DNA from: Oscillospiraceae bacterium | Lineage (GTDB): Bacteria > Bacillota > Clostridia > Oscillospirales > Acutalibacteraceae | Direction: 5' to 3' | NCBI GenBank assembly: GCA_031270605.1 | Contig: JAISXG010000009.1 | Location: forward strand, 1-51,835 | DNA: 51,835 nt | Shown here: one piece after another, positions 9,044 through 17,310 of the stretch | Layout of the letters: the number at the start of each line of letters is the position of its first letter | How positions within the stretch are numbered: position 1 is the first letter of the stretch | Notes under the pieces: generated by a model | Databases searched by the model: none | Told to the model about the DNA's origin: nothing | The model's input: the letters and a program-made list of their open reading frames with translations, nothing else | Translations under genes and position numbers: made by a program

Positions 9044-10858
9044 ATGTGCGGAATTGCAGGACTCATCGATTTCACCGACGACGCGAGACAATATAAAGAG
9101 GCTTATAAAAAAATGCTGCAGTCTTTAAGCCGGCGCGGGCCGGACGAAAACGGAAGCTATCTCACCCCGAAGGCGTGCCTGCTGCATGCCCGGCTCTCAG
9201 TGGTTGACCCCGAAAACGGCAAACAGCCCATGCGTGAGCAGGCGGGGGAAGAGGAAGCTGTTTTAATTTATAACGGAGAACTATATAACGCCGAGGATTT
9301 GCGCAAAGAGCTGCGGTCGCTTGGGCACCGCTTCAAAGAACGCTCAGACACCGAGGTGCTGCTGCACACCTATCTTGAATGGGGAGAAGCATGTGTCGAG
9401 CACCTCAACGGCATTTTTGCCTTTGCCGTTTGGGACTCAAAAAAACAAATCCTTTTCGCCGCGCGTGACCGCATGGGCGTAAAGCCCTTTTTCTATGCCC
9501 TCGCGGGGGGAAAATTCATTTTTGCCTCTGAAATCAAATCCCTGCTCTGCCACCCGCTTGTGAATGCTGAAATCAATGCGGAAAGCATTGCCGAGCTGCT
9601 GCTCATCGGCCCCGGCAGAACCCCGGGCTACGGTGTGTTCTGCGGCATTGACGAACTCAAGCCCGGCCACTGCGCCGTATTTTCACAGGACGGCAGGCTT
9701 TCTGTGCGGCCTTATTGGCGCCTTCGGGCAAGAGATCACAAAGAGAGCTTTGATGAAACGCTTGAAAACGTGCGTTTTCTTGTGAAAGACGCTATTCACC
9801 GGCAGACGGTGTCTGACGTGCCGCTGTGCGCGTTTCTTTCAGGCGGGCTGGACTCCAGCGCCATTTCAGCGCTTTCGGGCGTTTCGCACACGTTCTCTGT
9901 AGAGTATGCAGAGAATGAAAAATACTTCAAAAAAAGCCTTTTTCAGCCCGACAGTGACAACGCCTATATTGAAAAAATGACAAGTTTCCTCGGCATTGAA
10001 CACACCAACGTCACACTCGAAACCGACGAACTTGTCGACGCCCTGTTTGAGGCTGTGGAGGCGCGCGACCTGCCCGGCATGGCCGACGTTGACAGCTCGC
10101 TTCTTCTGTTTTGCCGCGAGGTGAAAAAATATGCGACGGTCGCCCTTTCAGGCGAATGCGCCGACGAACTGTTCGGCGGCTACCCCTGGTATCGCGACGA
10201 CAAAATTTTAAACCGCGAAGGTTTTCCGTGGTCACAGTCCACAGCCTATCGCGCCACGTTCGGCAAAGACGAACTCTGGAACGCGATTGACCCGATGGCT
10301 TATGTGCAAAACAAATATCTCGGGACGGTTGAAAGCTCTGAAATGCTCGGCACAGAGCCAGACAAAGAGCGCCGCATGAAGCAGATGTTCCGCCTGAACA
10401 CCGACTGGTTCATGCAGACCCTGCTTGACCGCAAAGACCGCATGAGCATGTTCAGCGGCCTTGAGGTGCGCGTGCCGTTCTGCGACCACCGCCTCACGGA
10501 ATACCTTTATAATACCCCGTGGGAAATGAAAAATTATCAGGGCCGGGAAAAGGGCCTTTTGCGCAAAGCGCTTGAAGGCGTGCTGCCGGAGGAAGTCCTG
10601 TGGCGCAAAAAAAGCCCCTACCCAAAAACCCACCACCCGGACTATCTCAAAAAGGTGTCAGGCCTGCTTTCTGACATTCTTGCCAGTCCCAACGCACCGG
10701 TGCTTTCTATCGTGAAGCGTGAAGAGCTTGAGAAGCTGCTCGTCAACACAAACAACGAAACGCCTTGGTACGGCCAGCTGATGACGGTGCCGCAAACCAT
10801 CGCCTATTTCATCCAGATGAATGCGTGGATGGAAAGATATCACGTGAATGTGATTTAA
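9044..10858 (+). CDS. asnB: Asparagine synthetase, glutamine-hydrolysing
   Basis: Makes asparagine from aspartate, ATP and glutamine. The 604 residues contain an N-terminal class II glutaminase domain with the nucleophile Cys2 (MCGIAGLIDF), RRGPDENG near 30 and YNGELYN near 76. The C-terminal synthetase domain carries the PP-loop SGGLDSS (266-272), LSGECADELFGGYPWY and the DRKDRMSMFSGLEVRVPFCD segment. GAAAGGATGG provides the ribosome site. It is a single-gene unit between a leader hairpin and a strong terminator. Confidence 0.95.
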   Translation: MCGIAGLIDFTDDARQYKEAYKKMLQSLSRRGPDENGSYLTPKACLLHARLSVVDPENGKQPMREQAGEEEAVLIYNGELYNAEDLRKELRSLGHRFKERSDTEVLLHTYLEWGEACVEHLNGIFAFAVWDSKKQILFAARDRMGVKPFFYALAGGKFIFASEIKSLLCHPLVNAEINAESIAELLLIGPGRTPGYGVFCGIDELKPGHCAVFSQDGRLSVRPYWRLRARDHKESFDETLENVRFLVKDAIHRQTVSDVPLCAFLSGGLDSSAISALSGVSHTFSVEYAENEKYFKKSLFQPDSDNAYIEKMTSFLGIEHTNVTLETDELVDALFEAVEARDLPGMADVDSSLLLFCREVKKYATVALSGECADELFGGYPWYRDDKILNREGFPWSQSTAYRATFGKDELWNAIDPMAYVQNKYLGTVESSEMLGTEPDKERRMKQMFRLNTDWFMQTLLDRKDRMSMFSGLEVRVPFCDHRLTEYLYNTPWEMKNYQGREKGLLRKALEGVLPEEVLWRKKSPYPKTHHPDYLKKVSGLLSDILASPNAPVLSIVKREELEKLLVNTNNETPWYGQLMTVPQTIAYFIQMNAWMERYHVNVI

Positions 10859-10864
10859 CGCTGC

Positions 10865-10911
10865 AAAGACACACCCGTTATGAAAGAATCTTTCATAACG
10901 GGTGTGTCTTT
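10865..10911. terminator. Strong terminator after asnB, possibly bidirectional
   Basis: A long perfect stem (AAAGACACACCCGTTATGAA and its complement, 3-nt loop) begins 6 nt after the asnB stop. It separates asnB from the convergent minus-strand surface-protein cluster and could stop transcription from both sides. Confidence 0.85.
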
Positions 10912-10971
10912 ATAATGGAGTCAACCAAGACCGAAGAAAACAAAAATAAAAATAAATTTATGCGGCCGCCT

Positions 10972-11448
10972 TTATGGCTCTTCGCTCTGAATAATATTCA
11001 CATGCTCTCCCGGGCTGCCCCAAAAGCGTTCAACCTGCAAAAATACGGCTTCGGGGCTGACAATCCGAAAGGAAAAGCTGGTATTTTTTTCAATCTGCGG
11101 GGTGTAATAGAACTCTTCACCGAGCGTCACCCGGCAATATCCGCTGCCCATGCTTGCCGTGTTTGCCAGCGTGACGGTATATTCATTTTCCGCCTCAAGA
11201 TAATATCTGCCGGATTCATCCACATAAAGCTGGGTGTTTTCTGTGCCGACGACAGTAACGGACACGTCAAAGGTCGCGGCGATAATCAGCGAACCCCTGT
11301 TCGTGACGCCGATAGAAAACCACGCCCAAGTGGCGGAAACAAAACAAAGAACACAGATGCACAGCCAGAGAAACGAGGTAACAAGCATTGTGGAAACATT
11401 GCCGCGCTTCGCGGCGTTGTCTTTTTTTGACGCAACCTCTTGACCCAT
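10972..11448 (-). CDS. Small SipW-type signal-peptide membrane/secreted protein
   Basis: 158 residues. A charged N-terminus is followed by a hydrophobic segment (about 20-45) ending in SATWAWFSIGVTNRGS, close to the AWFSDSVTN motif of proteins processed by SipW-type peptidases (TasA/CalY group). A beta-rich soluble domain of about 110 residues follows. It is the last gene of the cluster, 38 bp after sipW. The role is unknown; a minor fibre subunit or accessory factor is likely. Confidence is high that it is a gene, moderate on family. Confidence 0.7.
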   Translation of the reverse strand: MGQEVASKKDNAAKRGNVSTMLVTSFLWLCICVLCFVSATWAWFSIGVTNRGSLIIAATFDVSVTVVGTENTQLYVDESGRYYLEAENEYTVTLANTASMGSGYCRVTLGEEFYYTPQIEKNTSFSFRIVSPEAVFLQVERFWGSPGEHVNIIQSEEP

Positions 11449-11486
11449 TTCTCTCGCCTCCCATCAATTTCTCACAGAGCGGCCCG

Positions 11487-12188
11487 TTAATTCTTTTTAA
11501 CCTCGCGGTCATCCTGTTGTGTGCCCGCGGCCATCTGTGCTTTTAATGCCTGCAATTCTTGCAGCATGGCCTCATTGCGTTCACGCTCTGCAACAAGCTC
11601 CTGCTTTTCTTTGTCCAGTTCCTCTTGCTTTTCGCGCTTGTACTGCTTCACAAGCTTAAAAAAGCGGATGCCGTTCATCAAAAGAATCAGCAAAAACGGA
11701 ACCAAAATCACAACGACATAACCCATGGGGGTCTTTAAGAATTCAAAGAAATAACCCATGCGGGGCAAAGTGAACGAATACACACCCATGACCTTGCTCG
11801 CGGGCACGGGGTATTCGTCGTCCGAACCGGTTGTGGTGCCATAGGTCACATAGGCCTTTTCGCCCTTATATTCTGTCACAGAGCGAATTTTATGGGTCAC
11901 AACCGCGCCGGAGTTCGCAGGGTCGATTGAGGTGAAGGTGATAATATCGCCCGGCTGCAAAGACTCCCCGTTTTGCACATTTTTTGAAACAACAATGTCG
12001 CCCACAGCAAACTGCGCGCGCATAGAGTCTGAAAGAACAATATAGGGGCGGTAGCCAAGAATACCAGCGCTTTCCCTTCCCACCGTGTTCACAGACACGA
12101 TCGTGAATACCATCACAACAACCGTAAACAACAGAATGACCGTGGTGAGAACCGTTCCGATCACCGAAACAACTTTGTTTTTCTTCAT
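11487..12188 (-). CDS. sipW: Signal peptidase I, SipW (ER-type Ser-His)
   Basis: Membrane signal peptidase expected to process the TasA-like neighbours. From the ATG at 12188 it has 233 residues: an N-terminal membrane anchor (about 8-36), the catalytic serine in SDSM (Ser55) and a histidine (His99 in VVTHKI) where bacterial SipS-type enzymes have lysine. That Ser-His pair defines the SipW/eukaryotic-like class. A second membrane helix (about 160-180) precedes a long charged coiled-coil tail rich in Glu, Lys and Gln, unusual for SipW. An upstream TTG at 12224 in the same frame is possible; neither start has a clear ribosome site. Confidence 0.88.
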   Translation of the reverse strand: MKKNKVVSVIGTVLTTVILLFTVVVMVFTIVSVNTVGRESAGILGYRPYIVLSDSMRAQFAVGDIVVSKNVQNGESLQPGDIITFTSIDPANSGAVVTHKIRSVTEYKGEKAYVTYGTTTGSDDEYPVPASKVMGVYSFTLPRMGYFFEFLKTPMGYVVVILVPFLLILLMNGIRFFKLVKQYKREKQEELDKEKQELVAERERNEAMLQELQALKAQMAAGTQQDDREVKKN

Positions 12189-12343
12189 AGCAAAACGCAC
12201 TTCGTATCTCAGCACAAGCCCCAAAAGAAAACCCCGGCTTTGTGACGAAAAATACGAACACTCCTCTCCAATTTATAAGGAACTTTGTTTCTATGCTACA
12301 GTATAATGAATTCGTGTGGATTCGTCAAATTTTGCAATCAAAC

Positions 12344-12416
12344 CGGCAACCAAAAAGCACAAACAAACCTATTTTATGCCCTTTGGTTGCCGCACCTCCG
12401 GTGCCAAGAGGTGCGG
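12344..12416 (-). promoter_or_regulatory. Two partly overlapping stem-loops between the CalY-like gene and sipW
   Basis: CCGCACCT (12390-12397) pairs with AGGTGCGG (12409-12416), and CGGCAACCAAA (12344-12354) pairs with TTTGGTTGCCG (12382-12392). The two stems share 3 bases, so they compete partly. They lie in the message between a structural-protein gene and its peptidase gene. Partial termination or processing to give unequal expression is an inference. Confidence 0.4.
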
Positions 12417-12476
12417 CTGGTGCTCATTTTTATAGAATATTGCATTGCATTTTCAGAAAACAGCTGCAAAGACAAG

Positions 12477-13082
12477 TTACGGCTGGGTAGTAGTAGCTTC
12501 TGTGGTGTAGGTAGCTCCTGCATCATAGTCTGAGCTGCCGAAACCGTCTGTTTCAACTGCGGACTGTTTTGCTCTGAGCAAAATATCAAACTCTGCTGTC
12601 GCAGCTTGATATTCGTTGCCTGCGCTTGTCTGCATCGCAACAGTAACAGCCTTGTCCACGCTGGTCTGGCCGGCTGTCAGGGAACCGTTGAGAAGCACTT
12701 CACCGTCCATAAAATCTGCAAGAGTGCCGACCTTCACGCCGTCGACCAAAACATCAAGAACATTCTCAATGCCTTGTGTTGTCGCGACATCCTGGAACAG
12801 GATTTCATAATCAAGAGCCAGTGTGCCGTTGTTTTTCGCAGCGAGAACAGCGCCCGTTGAATAGCCGGGCTCCCAAAGGTCATAGTCGAAAACGGGGTCA
12901 ACAGAAGCGCTGATGTCTGCGCTGTTGTTGAGAAGAGCGACATCCAATGTGCCGGCTTCGATTTTGTTGCCTTGATTGGTTACGGAATCAGAGAACCATG
13001 CATAAGTTGTGCCGATCAACATTGCTGCGCAAAGAAGAAGGCCAAGAGCGCTGACGACTATGGATTTTCTTGTTGTTTTCAT
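12477..13082 (-). CDS. TasA/CalY-like secreted fibre protein with SipW-type signal peptide
   Basis: 201 residues from the ATG at 13082, which has GGAGGG 9 nt upstream. The signal peptide runs to about residue 28 and ends GTTYA-WFSDSVTNQGNKI, the hallmark of SipW substrates; cleavage after Ala is expected. The mature part is Ala/Thr/Asp-rich and beta-prone, with AGTLDVALL at its start as in the TasA/camelysin group. It probably forms or decorates extracellular fibres. It lies next to sipW and after a larger paralogue. The C-terminus ends TEATTTQP without an LPxTG sorting motif. Confidence 0.85.
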   Translation of the reverse strand: MKTTRKSIVVSALGLLLCAAMLIGTTYAWFSDSVTNQGNKIEAGTLDVALLNNSADISASVDPVFDYDLWEPGYSTGAVLAAKNNGTLALDYEILFQDVATTQGIENVLDVLVDGVKVGTLADFMDGEVLLNGSLTAGQTSVDKAVTVAMQTSAGNEYQAATAEFDILLRAKQSAVETDGFGSSDYDAGATYTTEATTTQP

Positions 13083-13195
13083 AATGTTACCCTCCAAATA
13101 ATTTTTCTTCAAATAAAAATTTTACGTTGCCACTTGAATCATAAGTATTTTTGGCACCGGGTTTCCTGAATCAAATAGTTTTTTGCGGGCCAGGT

Positions 13196-14656
13196 TTATG
13201 CTTTTGTTACCGTAAACACACCCGCATTTTCAGCAACACTGCTGCCCGGGGCGACAAACGCCTGGAATGCGGCGAGAGCCAGCCCTGTGTTTGAGAAAGT
13301 ACCGGCCTCAATGATCAATTGACCGGTTCCGCTGATGGCGATGGGGCCGCTGAATGTGCCGCCATAAATATTGAACGTGCCGATTGTGGCCTTCAACACC
13401 GCTTTGGGCGCCGAGAAGGTGCCGCCATAGATGTTCACGGTGCCGCCGCTGGTGAAAATATAAAGGCCCCAGCCGTTTTCACTTGTATAAGAACCGCTGT
13501 TAATGTTCAGCGTGCCCTCGTTTGACACTGCCGCGGCCACGCTGTTGTGGTCGTAATAAGCGCCGGTCTGAATCACGGTGCAATCAGTGAATGAAACGGT
13601 TCCGCCCGCCGCCTCGCAGCCGCCGCCGACCAAAGCGTTGACGGTGGTATTGGCCACGTCGATCGTGCCGCCGGGGAACGCCTTGATGCTGTTGCCGTAT
13701 GCGGTTTCGTTATTGAGCACCATGCCGTCAACCTTCGTGTTGGAATTCACGCCGATAATGGTGCAATAGGTTCCCGGTGCGGCGCTGATCGTGCCGTTTT
13801 GAATTTCAGCGCTGCCGGCTCTGACTCTCATGGCGGCATTATTGTTTGCGCCCGTCAGTGTCTGGCCGCCAAAATCAATAGTCGCCTGTTTGTCCTCGTT
13901 AAAATCTGCGCCTCTGATGTCTGCGATGACGGCATCGCCAAGCAAGGTTACCGTGCCGCCGTCAATGACCTGGTTAAACGCAGAGCGCAGTTCTGTTGCC
14001 GCTGCGGGAACTTCAACCAGACGGAGCGGATACGGTGCAGTCTGATCATAGTCCGGGTTGCCGAAACCGTCATTCTCATAATTGAACTGCGTCGCCACAA
14101 CGTCCACATCGAACGACACGCTCTTGCCCTGATATTCGTTGCCCGCGGTTTCCTTCATTTTGATTGCCAATGTGAAGGTTTCTGTGGAAGTATAATCCAC
14201 CCCGCCGTAGCCGGCGGGCGCAAGAACCATAATCTGTTCAAGCAATGTGCCCTGATCGTTTAATGATTTCACCGTGCCGATAAAGGTGGACTCATCCATC
14301 TGCGTGGCGCCGTCCTCCAAAAGAAAGACATCAAGAACATCGGTGATGTCCGCGACTGATGCATCCGTCGCAACATTGGCAATGTTGATCTTATACTTCA
14401 GCCACAGCGTGCCTTCATTGGAAACAGTTGCGGTCGCGACCTGTGAACGGCCGGGCTCCCACGCGAAGTCATCGCTGTTAAACAGTGGCTCTGTCGAACC
14501 ATCATTCAAAGCGATTTGCAATGTTCCTGCCTGTATGCTGTTGCCGGCGTTCGTGACAGAATCGGTGAACCATGCGTATGTTGTGCCAACCAGCATGGCG
14601 GTGCAGAGCAGCAAGCTGACAGCACAGGCCAGAATAGATTTTTTTGTGCTTTTCAT
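13196..14656 (-). CDS. Large TasA/CalY-like surface protein with beta-helix repeats
   Basis: 486 residues from the ATG at 14656, preceded by AGGAGG. The N-terminus matches the neighbouring CalY-like protein: a signal peptide ending GTTYA-WFTDSVTNAGNSI and an AGTLQIALND strand. The C-terminal half (about 215-486) is a series of short Gly/Thr/Asn-rich strands such as GGTVNIYGGTFS, GTFNIYGGTFSGP and GTLNINSGSYTS, typical of right-handed beta-helix adhesins. It therefore joins a TasA-like head to a solenoid. No sortase motif or membrane anchor is seen at the C-terminus. A fibre tip or matrix adhesin role is an inference. Confidence 0.82.
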   Translation of the reverse strand: MKSTKKSILACAVSLLLCTAMLVGTTYAWFTDSVTNAGNSIQAGTLQIALNDGSTEPLFNSDDFAWEPGRSQVATATVSNEGTLWLKYKINIANVATDASVADITDVLDVFLLEDGATQMDESTFIGTVKSLNDQGTLLEQIMVLAPAGYGGVDYTSTETFTLAIKMKETAGNEYQGKSVSFDVDVVATQFNYENDGFGNPDYDQTAPYPLRLVEVPAAATELRSAFNQVIDGGTVTLLGDAVIADIRGADFNEDKQATIDFGGQTLTGANNNAAMRVRAGSAEIQNGTISAAPGTYCTIIGVNSNTKVDGMVLNNETAYGNSIKAFPGGTIDVANTTVNALVGGGCEAAGGTVSFTDCTVIQTGAYYDHNSVAAAVSNEGTLNINSGSYTSENGWGLYIFTSGGTVNIYGGTFSAPKAVLKATIGTFNIYGGTFSGPIAISGTGQLIIEAGTFSNTGLALAAFQAFVAPGSSVAENAGVFTVTKA

Positions 14657-14937
14657 GATATTCGCCTCCTCATAATTTCTTAAATTGAGATCTTCGATAA
14701 AATATTCAGCCATGTTTTTACTGGTGCTGTTCAAACAAACAGAAATACTTTGATCTGCACGCAATGCAAAAACAGCCGCAAAATAAAGTATTTTTGTCTG
14801 TAGAGCAGCCTAAAAAACACCTCCTCATGCCGATTTTATAACACAGGCCCGAAAGTCCGAAACCGCTCTTCCGGTCTGCCTGACGCACAGAAAGAAAAAC
14901 TGCTTTTACAAAAACGCGCAATAACGATCAATTGAAG

Positions 14938-15486
14938 CTATGCAAACAGCTTCCCGGGATTGTTGCGCAACTGCACGGCGTCCGCCGCAAGGTCAAACGT
15001 GACCCATCCGCCGTTATAGTCGTTTGGGGTGCCGCCGGGCATTTTCAGCACGGCCGTCAGCGTTCTTGTTTCATTCACCGCGAGGCCCGATATGCTGACA
15101 TATGCACCGTTTTGCGTCAGTTCAGAAAGCCTGCCGCTGTGCACCAGTTCGCCGCCCTCATAAATTTCGCAATCAACGGCCTCGGCCAGCGTGCCCCTGA
15201 CGTCTTCAAGATAAATGCGATACCAAACATCCACCGTTCCCCTGTTGGTGATCGTGAACGGCTTGCTGAAGCTCCCGCCCGGTGCGAGCTTTGTGTCCCT
15301 CACGCTGAACACGGGCTTGCCCTGATTCAGGTCCAGCGCAACATAGGCGTTGTCAAAAAAGCTCCCGTCAAGCGCAACCATAGAATAAACCAGCGCATAG
15401 GTCGTAATGACGAGCATCACAAAAAGAATGGCAATTGCGCTCAGGCAAACAATCAGCCTCCGCTCTGTTTTTTTGCTTGCATTCAT
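14938..15486 (-). CDS. Membrane-anchored TasA-like accessory protein
   Basis: 182 residues: a short basic cytoplasmic end, one hydrophobic helix (about 12-35) and an extracellular beta-rich domain with TKLAPGGSFSKPFTITNRG and a YNGGWVTFDL segment, resembling the TasA/CalY fold. The AWFS signal motif is not conserved (TTYALVYSMVAL), so the helix may remain as an anchor. It starts 4 nt after the previous gene stops, so the two are co-transcribed. A fibre-anchoring or assembly function is inferred by analogy with TapA. Confidence 0.65.
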   Translation of the reverse strand: MNASKKTERRLIVCLSAIAILFVMLVITTYALVYSMVALDGSFFDNAYVALDLNQGKPVFSVRDTKLAPGGSFSKPFTITNRGTVDVWYRIYLEDVRGTLAEAVDCEIYEGGELVHSGRLSELTQNGAYVSISGLAVNETRTLTAVLKMPGGTPNDYNGGWVTFDLAADAVQLRNNPGKLFA

Positions 15487-15489
15487 GGC

Positions 15490-16371
15490 TTATCCACCTC
15501 GCAATCCCGTTATGGCATAAAGCATGCGGCGAAGAAAGGCGCCGATCGCAGCAAAAAAGGAGATGATTTTTTCAAAAAAACCGCCGCCGGGAGATGGCTC
15601 AAGATCGCCGCGGTCTTTGGTGCTCCAAACCAGCTTCACCTTCAGGGAAGCGCCTTGATATTCATTGCCGACAGTTGTGTCCATATAAAAATCGATCTTG
15701 TAACGCACCTCGGTTTGCATTGCCGCATTTTTTGAAAACGGGCGTTCAAGAACCGTATCGTCCAAATCCTTTAAGCTTCCGTCAAAAATAATTTCTTGCG
15801 TGTCCGCCTGCGTCACACGGATTTTCATCACGTTCCAGAAGTTTTTCGTGTTCCTGCTCACCTGCGCCTCAAAGCGAATCGAAATATCATCGCTGTGAAG
15901 TGCTTTTACACCGAAATATTTCGTGTAGCAGTCGCCGGGCAGCATGTTATGCACTTCAAAGATCTCGTTATCAGAAGAATGCCTTTTATAAAGCTCAATA
16001 TAGGACTGAGAGTCCGCCGCCTGAGAATCGGCACCGCCGGCCGCATCCAAAAACACAGGGCCTGCAAAAAACGGGACGGCATTCAGAAAAACCGGTTTCA
16101 CACTGTTTTTTGCCGAAGCATTCTGATCACCTGCCCGCTTCATATCCGCCGAAGAAACAGGCAATCCTTGCGCCGCCGCCTCGGCGCCCTCGGGGGGGTT
16201 GCCAAGCACATTCTCCGTGATTTTTGCAGAGCCTACCGCTGCGGAAAAGCGCCCATGCAAAACAGAGTTGACCAAAAGCAGGCCCATGCTGATCAGCAGA
16301 AGCACGGCCAGCACAATAATGATACGATACAGTTTTTGATAGCTTTCTTTCGCTGTTGCTGTCTTGTGCAT
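15490..16371 (-). CDS. First gene of surface cluster: membrane protein with TasA-like domain
   Basis: 293 residues from the ATG at 16371, with GAGGAGG upstream. One membrane helix (about 18-40) is followed by a low-complexity Ala/Ser/Asp linker (about 50-120). A beta domain contains HNMLPGDCYTKYFGV and TVGNEYQGASLKVKL; the NEYQG motif is shared with other cluster proteins. A Gly-rich stretch and a second hydrophobic segment (about 265-285) end the protein. It is the promoter-proximal gene, the position TapA holds in Bacillus, but no specific homology to TapA is visible. Confidence 0.65.
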   Translation of the reverse strand: MHKTATAKESYQKLYRIIIVLAVLLLISMGLLLVNSVLHGRFSAAVGSAKITENVLGNPPEGAEAAAQGLPVSSADMKRAGDQNASAKNSVKPVFLNAVPFFAGPVFLDAAGGADSQAADSQSYIELYKRHSSDNEIFEVHNMLPGDCYTKYFGVKALHSDDISIRFEAQVSRNTKNFWNVMKIRVTQADTQEIIFDGSLKDLDDTVLERPFSKNAAMQTEVRYKIDFYMDTTVGNEYQGASLKVKLVWSTKDRGDLEPSPGGGFFEKIISFFAAIGAFLRRMLYAITGLRGG

Positions 16372-16398
16372 ACCCCTGGCCTCCTCATGCATTTCATC

Positions 16399-16435
16399 GC
16401 ACATGGTTAAAGACCGCAAGGGTCTCGCCACGTGC
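16399..16435 (-). promoter_or_regulatory. Two-tier hairpin in the leader of the surface cluster
   Basis: On the minus strand GCACGTGG pairs with CCATGTGC (one G-U) enclosing a GAGACC/GGTCTT stem. It lies in the predicted 5' leader between the promoter near 16,580 and the first start codon. It could protect the message or regulate expression. Confidence 0.4.
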
Positions 16436-16567
16436 CGCACACAAAAACGGATACAAGGCAAGCATGTCTCTTCGTTTCATTCGCTTTAAAAGTCTATCAG
16501 CAAAGAAACATACTTTTTCAAGAACAAATATCGACAAGAATGATTATTTTTCGTGTTATTTTTGTCA

Positions 16568-16596
16568 ATTATAACACTTTCATTTGAAACATTCAA
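16568..16596 (-). promoter_or_regulatory. Predicted promoter of the sipW/TasA-like cluster
   Basis: On the minus strand TTGAAT (16591-16596), a 17-nt spacer and TATAAT (16568-16573) form a good sigma-A promoter, predicting a leader of about 190 nt. Confidence 0.6.
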
Positions 16597-17169
16597 TATA
16601 TTTATGAAAAAAAATCAATATTATGTGCTTTTTTTTCTAATTTATCTTATTATGATGGACTAAATTGCAATAACATGCAAAAAATTGCAAGTAAATCTTA
16701 AAATATATCAGATAACAATTTAGAATATTTTCTAAATTTATGTTTTAATTCTAAAATCAAGACTATCAGAAAAGAATCAACAAGCAGGACAAAACGATAT
16801 ATTTTCTGACAACTGCAATCAAAAAACAAAAAAATAAACCATCAAATAATTGTCACTTTTTAACGAATCGTTATAAATTGGCAATTATTTTATGATGATA
16901 TTTTCAATATGCAACAATTATACCATTAATAGCGCTTATCTTTGAATGCACACCCAATGATTTAATTTCGATAACTTTCAAAATTAAATCAAAAATCCAA
17001 TTTTTATATATTGCTTAATTATTATATTGGTTTATAATTTACATTTTTACGAATCATTATTTATTCTATTAAATACTAATAATAAAGAATATTATTACTT
17101 TTATAATCCAATATGAAAAGTTTTCATAAAAATCACCCCTAAAAAGCATCATAATAAGCGCTTTCAGGC
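16597..17169. other. AT-rich gene-free region upstream of the surface cluster
   Basis: About 570 bp with visibly extreme A+T content and no credible reading frame. It contains AATTTAGAATATTTTCTAAATT, a near-perfect palindrome, and two similar boxes, TAACGAATCGTTATAA (about 16,861) and TACGAATCATTATT (about 17,048). It probably serves as a regulatory or curvature region for the matrix-type cluster. Confidence 0.5.
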
Positions 17170-17200
17170 AAAAAAAGCGGGCGGGAAATATCCCGCCCGG
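17170..17200 (-). terminator. Terminator of the E2-like gene
   Basis: On the minus strand CGGGCGGGATA pairs with TATCCCGCCCG across a minimal loop and is followed by CTTTTTTT. It lies about 110 nt downstream of the 17311 stop codon. Confidence 0.8.
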
Positions 17201-17310
17201 AAAATTCGCAGCATAGTGATTGGGTCGCGTGCAACACTTTTGCAGCCATTATAATTGTTAAAAAGTCCACGCCAAATAAGGTTGCCTCTGAGCAGGCTCA
17301 CAGCGCCGCT

